From NCBI GenBank assembly GCA_944380795.1, contig CALWIS010000010.1:1-32826 (forward strand): a stretch of 32,826 nt of DNA. The letters run 5' to 3'. The stretch comes from an uncultured Clostridia bacterium. Lineage in GTDB: Bacteria > Bacillota > Clostridia > Oscillospirales > Acutalibacteraceae. This document shows positions 26,559 to 32,826 of the stretch, one piece after another (the first letter of the stretch is position 1; every line of letters starts with the position of its first letter). The position numbers and the translations under genes were made by a program. The notes under the pieces were generated by a model, which saw only the letters and a list, made by a program, of their open reading frames with translations, was not told the origin of the DNA and made no database searches.

Positions 26559-27425
26559 TTATCCCTTAACTGCACCAGCCATGCCGTCTACATAATACTT
26601 TTGCAGCTTGAGGAACAGCAGGGCAATGGGAATGGAAATAATCACCGCGCCTGCGGCAAAACAGGTGTACCAGCTGTCGATGTATTCCTTTTCCAGCATC
26701 TTCCACAGGCCAATAGCCACGGTGTACTGGTCGGAGTTGGCGCGGCAGATCACCTTTGCGAAAATAAAGTCAACCCAGGGGCCGATAAATGCGGTCAGCA
26801 CAGTGTAAATTACAATAGGCTTACTGAGCGGAAGAGTAATCTTGCGGAAGATCTGGCCCCGAGTGCAGCCGTCAATAAGGGCTGCTTCATCAACGGCATA
26901 GGGAGTGGTGTCAAAAAAGCCTTTGGCAATCTGGAAGCCCAGTGCCGCACTGCCGGAATAGCAGAGGATCAGGGCCAGACGGATCATAGAGCCCTCACTC
27001 AGCCCCACTGCTTTCAAAATAAAGTACACTGCGATCATGGACATAAATCCCGGGAACAGCCCCAGAACCATGGCCATGTTCATATACGGTTTACGCATGC
27101 GGAACCGTACACGAGACAAGCAGTAGGAAGCCGACAGTACATAGAAGCTGGACAAAATACAGGAACAAATGGCGATAATCAAGGTGTTCATAAACATCTG
27201 CGGGAAGTTGAGCACCGTGGTATCGGTAAACAGCTTGATATAGTTGTCAAAGGTAAAGGACTGGGGGAAGAAGGTGGACACATAGGAGCCCTTTTCCGCC
27301 CGGAAGCTGGTCATAACCACCCACAGCACCGGGAACACCCAAATGATGGCCAGAATCGCCAACACCGTATGGACGATAATATTATTGCGGATTTTTGCCG
27401 CCTTTGCACTTTTTGTCTTTGCCAT
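26559..27425 (-). CDS. malG: Maltodextrin ABC transporter permease, MalG type
   Basis: This 288-residue inner-membrane subunit has six predicted membrane segments, starting with IIVHTVLAILAIIWVFPVLWVV after a lysine-rich N-terminus. The EAA loop that contacts the ATPase reads DEAALIDGCTRGQIFRKITLPLSKP near residue 190. It forms the channel together with the longer permease, whose gene ends three bases upstream. The gene order malE-malF-malG and the maltodextrin-degrading genes behind it support substrate assignment. GGGGG-rich ribosome site lies before ATG 27425. Confidence 0.94.
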   Translation of the reverse strand: MAKTKSAKAAKIRNNIIVHTVLAILAIIWVFPVLWVVMTSFRAEKGSYVSTFFPQSFTFDNYIKLFTDTTVLNFPQMFMNTLIIAICSCILSSFYVLSASYCLSRVRFRMRKPYMNMAMVLGLFPGFMSMIAVYFILKAVGLSEGSMIRLALILCYSGSAALGFQIAKGFFDTTPYAVDEAALIDGCTRGQIFRKITLPLSKPIVIYTVLTAFIGPWVDFIFAKVICRANSDQYTVAIGLWKMLEKEYIDSWYTCFAAGAVIISIPIALLFLKLQKYYVDGMAGAVKG

Positions 27426-27428
27426 GAT

Positions 27429-28799
27429 TTAAAATCCCCCTTCCTCTTTATAGGACTTGCTGTGACGATAGGTAATCAGAGCACCAATGGACAGGATAAT
27501 AAAGGTAAGGATGCCCACCACTGCGCCTACATTGTAATATTGCTTATCAACCGTCAGCTTATATAGCCAAGTGACCAGCAGATCGGTGTCGCCTGCGGTA
27601 GAGGAGAGGTTAGTCACCGGGTCACCGCCGGAAAGCAGGTAAATCACGTTAAAGTTGTTGACGTTGCCGGTAAAGGCTGCAATCAGATAAGGAGTAGTGA
27701 CATAGAACATATAGGGCAGGGTGATATGGATAAAGGTCTTGACCGGGCCTGCACCATCCACGGTGGCGGCTTCATACAGTTCGCCGGGGATATTCTTCAA
27801 AACACCGGTGAGCTGGAGCAGGGTATAGGGCACGCCTACCCAGATATTGATAACGATAACCGTCACTCTTGCCCAGGTGGGATCGGTAAAGAAGGGAAGG
27901 CTGGCATCGGGAGCGATAAGGCCCAGACTGCGCAGCAACACATTTACCGCACCCTCCGGCTGGAGCATGGTGCGCATAATCAGCAAAGAAACGAACTGGG
28001 GCACTGCGCTGGAAAGCACAAAGCAGAAACGCCAGAATCCCTTGGCATGGGTTTCTTTGCGGTTGATGACGATAGCCAGGATCATACCAAAGAAATAGTT
28101 GGTAAAGGTGGCGAATACTGCCCAAACTAAGGTCCACACCAATACCGACCAGAAGGTACTGCCCAGCACACTGTTGCTGTCAAACAGGGCGGCAAAGTTC
28201 TCCAGGCCCACCCAATCAAAGAGCACCAGATGATTCCCGATACGGCTATAGTTGGTAAAGGCCATGCAGATCATAAAGATCAGAGGAAGGATGGTCAATA
28301 CCGTAATAAAGAACATGGGAGGCGTCATCAGGAGCCGGTGGATGTTCTCATCAAAAAGGGAACGAATATCATCGATAAAGGTATTGACATGGCGGCCTTC
28401 TTTGCTCAGGCACTCAGCCTGATAGGCGCTTTTCAGCGTACCCCGCCAAATCCAGAACATAATCAGGGTAATCATAATAGTGGCAATGCCATATAACAGC
28501 AGCAGCACCGACTGGTCGCCCTGAGTATACTGATACACCTGCAATTCTTCGTTCCAGTACTCTTCCTGTTCCACGCTTCCAAGAGAAACCAACATTTTCA
28601 GGTTATAAAATCCATATTGGACCATAAACCAGATGTACGCAACTTCCGTCAGAAGGAAAATCGCACCTTTAATATATTGCTTATGAAGAATATTGCCCAA
28701 TCCCATTACCAGGGCCGACAAACGGGTCTCGGTCCCACCTTGCTGCAGGGCTCCGATACAGGTATAGGGAGAAACGCCTTCCGCATATTTCCGTTTCAT
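27429..28799 (-). CDS. malF: Maltodextrin ABC transporter permease, MalF/MdxF type
   Basis: This 456-residue permease is longer than generic sugar permeases (about 290-310) but matches the maltodextrin MalC/MdxF type (about 430-455). The N-terminal extension (residues 1-165) holds two extra membrane segments (AIFLLTEVAYIWFMVQYGF and LLLLYGIATIMITLIMFWI) and a cytoplasmic linker. The core permease follows, with the EAA motif YEAATVDGAGPVKTFIHITLP near residue 345. It pairs with MalG and docks a MalE-type lipoprotein. The length supports maltodextrin over other sugars. Confidence 0.94.
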   Translation of the reverse strand: MKRKYAEGVSPYTCIGALQQGGTETRLSALVMGLGNILHKQYIKGAIFLLTEVAYIWFMVQYGFYNLKMLVSLGSVEQEEYWNEELQVYQYTQGDQSVLLLLYGIATIMITLIMFWIWRGTLKSAYQAECLSKEGRHVNTFIDDIRSLFDENIHRLLMTPPMFFITVLTILPLIFMICMAFTNYSRIGNHLVLFDWVGLENFAALFDSNSVLGSTFWSVLVWTLVWAVFATFTNYFFGMILAIVINRKETHAKGFWRFCFVLSSAVPQFVSLLIMRTMLQPEGAVNVLLRSLGLIAPDASLPFFTDPTWARVTVIVINIWVGVPYTLLQLTGVLKNIPGELYEAATVDGAGPVKTFIHITLPYMFYVTTPYLIAAFTGNVNNFNVIYLLSGGDPVTNLSSTAGDTDLLVTWLYKLTVDKQYYNVGAVVGILTFIILSIGALITYRHSKSYKEEGGF

Positions 28800-28824
28800 A
28801 ATACCACCTCGTTTTTTCTCATTC

Positions 28825-30060
28825 TTATATTCCGTCGCTGTTCATGGCATCTTCCATGGCCTGGGTTTGCTCCGCCGCATTTTCTTTAGTCACGTCGCCA
28901 TTGCGGATTGCCTTGCCCATATTTTCCACCGGTGTCCAGCAGTTATTCATTTGTGAAACAAAGGGCTGGAGGATAGACGTAAAGTTAAAGGTATTATTCT
29001 GGGCCTGTACCAGAGGGTCAGCGGCGATCTCCGGGTCAGATAACAATTCGGTATTGCAAGGAATCACATTTCGAAGCTCATAATGGAGCTGCTGCGCCTC
29101 CGCGGAACCCAGATACATGGCCAATTCCACAGCCTGTACCATATACTTGGTATGGGTATTCACGCCAATGGCTTTGGAACCTGCATACGCATACATCTGC
29201 TTTTCTTCGCCGTTCAAAGTGTAGGTGGGAAGGGAAGTAACTCCCATATTATCCCCTAAGATCTCTTTAATAGCGTTTGCTTCCCAAGAGCCTGTAAACA
29301 TGGCCTTTACACTGCCATCCCGCATTCCAGCCAAACCGGAACCATCCGCATCAATCTTAAAGTTAGGGTTGTCCACCAAGTCCAGCAGGTATTCCGTTAC
29401 CTCGGTGCCTTTTTCTCCGGCAAAATCCGCTCCTAGCTCTTCTTGGGTGCCGTCACCAAACAGGGTGCAGCCGTTTCCAAAATAGAAAGCCGGCAGATAC
29501 CAAGAGTTGGTGAGGGGGAAGGAAACCACGCCTTTTTCCAGCATAGTATCCAGACTTTTCACATCTTCTTCGCTGAACACGCTCTTATCATAGAACATGT
29601 ACCAAGTATTGGTGGTAAAGGGAACACCGTAAATATCCCCATCCACTGTCAAAGAATCCAGCAATTCCTCGCTGTTGGTAGCCCGAAGCTCATCTGCATA
29701 CTTTCCGCCAAACTTAGCCAAAGCATTGGCATCCCGCATGGTAGGCACACCATCGTTGGGGAACATAAACACATCTGCGCTGGCATCTGGGTCTTGGGCA
29801 ACTGCCACACCTGCACTGGCTTCATCCGATACACCGTAGACAAAGGTAATATCCCATTCCGGATGCAGATCTGCAAATTTCTCACAGCAGGTTTGCAGCC
29901 ATTGCCCGCTGTCTTTGGATTGGTCCTCAGAAGGAGACCACACCATTAGACGTACCTTTTCCACCTCGTCATTGGATGTGCCGGGAACGATCCCACATCC
30001 AGATAGCAGCAGCGCACCTGCGCACATGGCCGCGGCTAACTTTACTATACCCTTACGCAT
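28825..30060 (-). CDS. malE: Maltodextrin-binding lipoprotein, MalE type
   Basis: This 411-residue extracellular solute-binding protein begins with a lipoprotein signal: MRKG, a hydrophobic core, and lipobox LLSGC with the lipidated cysteine at about 22. It belongs to the family-1 sugar-binding group, with motifs such as NDGVPTMRDANALAKFGG, GDIYGVPFTTNTWYMFYDKS, GSWEANAIKEILGDN and YAGSKAIGVNTHTKYMVQA. It captures maltodextrins outside the cell and feeds MalF-MalG. It is the first gene of the operon, behind promoter 30108-30136 and a candidate operator. No ATPase gene is present in the operon. Confidence 0.93.
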   Translation of the reverse strand: MRKGIVKLAAAMCAGALLLSGCGIVPGTSNDEVEKVRLMVWSPSEDQSKDSGQWLQTCCEKFADLHPEWDITFVYGVSDEASAGVAVAQDPDASADVFMFPNDGVPTMRDANALAKFGGKYADELRATNSEELLDSLTVDGDIYGVPFTTNTWYMFYDKSVFSEEDVKSLDTMLEKGVVSFPLTNSWYLPAFYFGNGCTLFGDGTQEELGADFAGEKGTEVTEYLLDLVDNPNFKIDADGSGLAGMRDGSVKAMFTGSWEANAIKEILGDNMGVTSLPTYTLNGEEKQMYAYAGSKAIGVNTHTKYMVQAVELAMYLGSAEAQQLHYELRNVIPCNTELLSDPEIAADPLVQAQNNTFNFTSILQPFVSQMNNCWTPVENMGKAIRNGDVTKENAAEQTQAMEDAMNSDGI

Positions 30061-30083
30061 TGATTGATTACCTCCCTATCTTT

Positions 30084-30099
30084 GTTTCGTAAAGTTTCG
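30084..30099 (-). promoter_or_regulatory. Candidate operator at the malE transcription start
   Basis: On the minus strand CGAAACTTTACGAAAC starts eight bases after the malE -10 box. A 14 of 16 match, CGAAACTTTTCTAAAC, lies at 30224-30239 on the plus strand, upstream of the lacI-type promoter. The position fits repression of malE by the divergent regulator. Confidence 0.65.
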
Positions 30100-30107
30100 C
30101 TAATTAG

Positions 30108-30136
30108 AATATACTCCTCAAATAATCGACAGTCAA
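30108..30136 (-). promoter_or_regulatory. malE operon promoter
   Basis: TTGACT (30131-30136) and TATATT (30108-30113) with a 17-base spacer, reading leftward. The start would be near 30101, at the edge of the candidate operator. Confidence 0.85.
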
Positions 30137-30223
30137 GATTATTTTCTGTGTTTTTTGTAGTTTATTCAGTTTGCACAACGGCGAAACCTGCTATTTGTTG
30201 GAAATTATTAGGGAAATAGCTGT

Positions 30224-30239
30224 CGAAACTTTTCTAAAC
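30224..30239 (+). promoter_or_regulatory. Second candidate operator
   Basis: CGAAACTTTTCTAAAC matches the malE-side motif in inverted orientation, 125 bases from it (centre to centre about 140). A further partial match, CGAAAC, lies at 30182-30187. Two spaced sites could allow looping or joint control of both genes. Confidence 0.55.
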
Positions 30240-30264
30240 TTTATATTTCGTGCATATTGAAGAA

Positions 30265-30293
30265 TTGATTTTTTATAAAAACCTGTCTATAAT
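30265..30293 (+). promoter_or_regulatory. Promoter of the LacI-family gene
   Basis: TTGATT (30265-30270) and TATAAT (30288-30293) with a 17-base spacer. A perfect dyad GTCGA-TTTGT-TCGAC (30308-30322) lies just after the expected start and may be an autoregulatory site. Confidence 0.8.
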
Positions 30294-30341
30294 GATTGAT
30301 ATGAATTGTCGATTTGTTCGACTTTGGGAAAGGAGAACCTC

Positions 30342-31382
30342 ATGATCAGGATTGAAGATATTGCAAAAAAACTGGATATTTCCAAAGGAACTGTATCCAA
30401 AGCTCTGAACGGCGCTCCTGATGTGAGCGAAACCTTGCGAAAAACCGTACTGGAAACAGCAGTAGAATTGGGTTATACCCGTTCCATGCACAAAAAAGGG
30501 GCCAAGCAGCTGTGTATTTTCGTAAAAAACATGACCTATACCAACCCCAGTGACTTTGGATATGATATCATTATTGGCTTTCGAAAAATGGCGGAGCCTG
30601 CCGGTTATATTGTGGCTGTAGAAGAATTGGAGGATCGCATACAAAACAACATCCCCTATGACGAATACATGCTCAAGCGAAATTATGTAGGCGCCCTGTT
30701 TTTGGGCCTCTCCCTTTCCGATCCTTGGCTGCACCAGTTCCGCACCAGCCAAACTCCTGCCGTGCTATTCGATAACTATGTAAAAGTCAATCCCAACACC
30801 ACCTATGTAGGTATTGATAACAATGAAGGGATGAACTTGGCTATCTCCTACCTAAAAGACCAGGGACATCGAACCATTGGATATCTCAGCGGCGCCCTTG
30901 GGGCCTATGTAAATCAAGTGCGCTACAGCGCCTTCTTCCATTCTCTGCGAAAATACGGCCTGCCCGACGATCCTGGTCTGGGAGGCAACGCCTACCTGTT
31001 TTCCGATTGCCTGCAAAAGCATCTGCCCCGCCTGCTGGAAAAGGGCGTAACAGCCATTGTGTGCAGCCATGACCTACTGGCCCATACTGTTATGATCCAC
31101 TGTCAGGAGTTGGGGCTGCGCGTTCCAGAAGATATCAGCATCATTGGCTTTGACGACCTGCCCTTCTGTGCCTATACGATGCCCCCTATGACGACTGTAC
31201 AGCAAAACCGAACCGGCATTGGCAAAAGCGCGTTTTATGCGCTGGACAGCCTCATGGGGAATATCCCCATCAGCACACTGCTGCTCCATGCCAAGCTAAT
31301 GGTACGCCAATCCTCTGGTCCTGCGCCAGAGCGTTTGCCCAAAGATAGCTTGGGCGGAAGTTTTTTACAGGCAGTCGAATAA
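30342..31382 (+). CDS. LacI-family transcriptional regulator of the maltodextrin operon
   Basis: This 346-residue regulator has the LacI helix-turn-helix at the N-terminus (IRIEDIAKKLDISKGTVSKALN, second to about 24th residue), a hinge, and a periplasmic-binding-like effector domain with landmarks YVGIDNNEGMNLAISYL, GHRTIGYLSG and DISIIGFDDLPFCAYTMPPMTTV. AAAGGAG six bases before ATG 30342 sets the start; an upstream TTG frame at 30306 is not needed. It is divergent from malE, and shared operator-like motifs flank both promoters. A maltodextrin-derived inducer is likely but cannot be read from the sequence. MalR-type is the best comparison. Confidence 0.92.
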   Translation: MIRIEDIAKKLDISKGTVSKALNGAPDVSETLRKTVLETAVELGYTRSMHKKGAKQLCIFVKNMTYTNPSDFGYDIIIGFRKMAEPAGYIVAVEELEDRIQNNIPYDEYMLKRNYVGALFLGLSLSDPWLHQFRTSQTPAVLFDNYVKVNPNTTYVGIDNNEGMNLAISYLKDQGHRTIGYLSGALGAYVNQVRYSAFFHSLRKYGLPDDPGLGGNAYLFSDCLQKHLPRLLEKGVTAIVCSHDLLAHTVMIHCQELGLRVPEDISIIGFDDLPFCAYTMPPMTTVQQNRTGIGKSAFYALDSLMGNIPISTLLLHAKLMVRQSSGPAPERLPKDSLGGSFLQAVE

Positions 31383-31409
31383 GTAAATCTACACCCGTCG
31401 TTTTGAACT

Positions 31410-31464
31410 GCACCCCAGTTGTTAAGCAGTATGCTATACAAAAAAACAACTGGGGTGCTTTATT
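31410..31464 (+). terminator. Terminator after the LacI-family gene
   Basis: GCACCCCAGTTGTT (31410-31423) pairs perfectly with AACAACTGGGGTGC (31445-31458) across a 21-base loop, then TTTATT. Confidence 0.8.
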
Positions 31465-31467
31465 ATG

Positions 31468-31503
31468 ACAAAAATCTGCCGCAGGAAAATCCTGCGGCAG
31501 ATT
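31468..31503 (-). terminator. Terminator after the NahK-like kinase gene
   Basis: AATCTGCCGCAGGA and TCCTGCGGCAGATT form a 14-bp perfect stem with a three-base loop; reading leftward TTTTTG follows. Confidence 0.9.
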
Positions 31504-31511
31504 CTCTTAAC

Positions 31512-32615
31512 TTAATATTTTCGAACGATCTCCTGCATCTGCTGCCAACATTTTTCCATATCCGAAACCAGCTTAAACTGGGTACGGCAGCGATCTAAAT
31601 TCTGTCCCGGACGATGGACAGCAAAATAATGGTCTCCATCCAAATAGTCGGTAAGAAACCGCATTCCGCATTCCAGCGTCATCAGCCGGGCTCCCCAAGG
31701 CAAATATTCCTTTTCTTCCTGTGAGATCACCCCTTGGGCTCCCTCCAAAAATCCTCGAGTATAGACCTCAAACAGTGAAAGGTCAAAATTCACCTTACTT
31801 AAATCTTTCTCATCCTCAGCATTATGGTTGGCACCAAAGCGGATAGAATCTCCAAAATCGTTGCAGGCCAAACCGGGCATCACCGTATCGAGATCAATAA
31901 TACACAAACCGGTGCCCGTTTCTTTATCAATCAGGATATTGTTCAGCTTGGTATCGTTGTGCGTCACACGCAGCGGCAATTTTCCCTCCCGCAACGCCTG
32001 TAGACACACACTGCAGTCCTCTTTGCGGGCTTTGGCAAACTCAATTTCTTGCTGTACTTCTGCGGCCCGCCCGCACACATCAGCTTCCACTGCTTTCATC
32101 AGGTTGGCATACCGGTTTTCCGTATCATGGAATTTCGCAATGGTCTCATACAGAGTCTCTGCCGGATAATCTCTAAGCATATACTGGAACCGCCCAAAAG
32201 CTTTTGCAGAAGCCTCAAATAGCTCCGGTGTCTCTGCACTTTGCAAACACTCTGTATCTTCAATAAAGGGATAGACACGCCAAGGTCCGCCTTCACTGTC
32301 GGTAAAGAATGTCTCCCCTTGGCAAGTGCGCTTTACGGTAATTGTTTCCCGTTCTGGGTCTCCTCCATTTTCCCGTATTTTTTCGCTGAGATAATCCGTT
32401 ACGCCCGTAATATTCGCCATCAGCTGGTCTGGATTTTTAAAGGCAGTTGTGCTCATACGCTGTAAGATATACCGACGTACGTTTTTTCCTTCCTGCACTT
32501 CCACACAAAAGGTATCGTTGATGTGACCCTCTCCATAGCGGGAAACCTTATTGGGGCACTCAAACCCCCAGGCATTCAACGCTTGCTGCAGCATTGCCTT
32601 TTCCACATTCTTCAC
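31512..32615 (-). CDS. NahK-like sugar 1-kinase (aminoglycoside phosphotransferase fold)
   Basis: This 367-residue phosphotransferase has the catalytic loop THNDTKLNN with D221 as the probable base and the metal-binding segment IIDLDTVMPGLACNDFGDSIRFG (D241, D243). The DLDTVMPG..DFGDSIR stretch is shared with N-acetylhexosamine 1-kinase of bifidobacteria, which phosphorylates GlcNAc/GalNAc at C1 in mucin and milk-glycan salvage. That makes it the best guess; other sugar or small-molecule kinases share the fold. The N-terminal GEGHINDTFCVEV is the glycine-rich part. GTG 32615 is chosen as start because GGAGGA stands seven bases ahead; an in-frame TTG at 32630 overlaps that site. No phosphorylase partner (GH112) is visible in the window. 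Confidence 0.8.
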   Translation of the reverse strand: MKNVEKAMLQQALNAWGFECPNKVSRYGEGHINDTFCVEVQEGKNVRRYILQRMSTTAFKNPDQLMANITGVTDYLSEKIRENGGDPERETITVKRTCQGETFFTDSEGGPWRVYPFIEDTECLQSAETPELFEASAKAFGRFQYMLRDYPAETLYETIAKFHDTENRYANLMKAVEADVCGRAAEVQQEIEFAKARKEDCSVCLQALREGKLPLRVTHNDTKLNNILIDKETGTGLCIIDLDTVMPGLACNDFGDSIRFGANHNAEDEKDLSKVNFDLSLFEVYTRGFLEGAQGVISQEEKEYLPWGARLMTLECGMRFLTDYLDGDHYFAVHRPGQNLDRCRTQFKLVSDMEKCWQQMQEIVRKY

Positions 32616-32714
32616 CTTTGATTCCTCCAAAATTTCGGGTAGCCCCGTTTTATTATTTTTTATAGAAGAAGGCCAACTTTTACAGAAGATCTCTGATAAA
32701 GCCTTTCTTTTTCT

Positions 32715-32826
32715 TTACATCCTGCGGTATTTTTTTACCTTCTTCAGCTTTTTCTTTTTCCGGTTATAGATCAACGCCAATACAATATAAACCACCAAAA
32801 GCAGTACGATCAGGCCCACAATCCCC
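32715..32826 (-). CDS. C-terminal end of a membrane-anchored protein (partial)
   Basis: Reading leftward from the window edge, 36 codons run to a TAA at 32715-32717. They encode a hydrophobic helix (IVGLIVLLLVVYIVLALIY) followed by a very basic tail (NRKKKKLKKVKKYRRM). This is the usual end of a surface protein with a C-terminal anchor or of a small membrane protein with a cytoplasmic tail. The rest lies outside the window, so the function cannot be stated. No sorting motif is seen before the helix within the available bases. Confidence 0.6.
   Translation of the reverse strand, partial: GIVGLIVLLLVVYIVLALIYNRKKKKLKKVKKYRRM

Overview
The window is a piece of chromosome from a Gram-positive, low-to-mid GC Clostridia-type bacterium, most likely a gut Oscillospiraceae/Ruminococcaceae relative. 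This is inferred from strong AGGAGG-type ribosome binding sites, a tryptophan T-box leader, sigma-A-like promoters with 17-base spacers, a DUF6171-type cysteine-rich protein, and a large maltodextrin/starch operon. Most genes use GC-rich third positions. Two stretches (about 385-910 and 11400-12110) are clearly AT-rich and look foreign or fast-evolving.

Layout. 1-1263: a dispersed multi-hairpin element (copy 1), a terminator, a small AT-rich divergent pair (ribbon-helix-helix protein and an 83-residue protein), then element copy 2. 1264-2646: trpS behind a T-box leader and a near-consensus promoter. 2822-4548: a GH51 arabinofuranosidase overlapping a small DUF6171-type protein. 4777-9485: rlmB, a very large protein with a disordered N-terminus and a degenerate P-type-ATPase-like membrane C-terminus, and a YczE/YitT-type membrane protein, apparently one operon. 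9580-11391: a methyl-accepting chemotaxis protein whose leader starts with 19 CAGA repeats. 12207-14279: an EF-G-like GTPase. 14335-16472: an orphan phage portal gene overlapping a Prp-type cysteine protease gene. 16652-16872: element copy 3.

16885-31382 is the metabolic core. A minus-strand operon (malE-malF-malG-pullulanase-GH133 debranching enzyme-glgP-malQ) ends at a terminator and is followed by a GH13 oligo-1,6-glucosidase. A divergent LacI-family gene sits upstream of malE, and matching operator-like motifs lie beside both promoters. Maltodextrins would be captured by MalE and imported by MalFG, with an ATPase encoded elsewhere. They would be debranched by the pullulanase, the GH133 enzyme and the oligo-1,6-glucosidase, re-sorted by MalQ and phosphorolysed by GlgP to glucose-1-phosphate. 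31512-32615 is a NahK-like sugar kinase, and the right edge holds the C-terminal end of a membrane-anchored protein.

The most unusual signals are three. First, the five-hairpin dispersed element has stems that differ between copies by paired, compensating changes. Second, the CAGA repeat tract begins at the predicted transcription start of a consensus promoter and its last units can form a terminator-like hairpin. Third, the AT-rich ribbon-helix-helix locus has helically phased direct repeats in its divergent promoter region.
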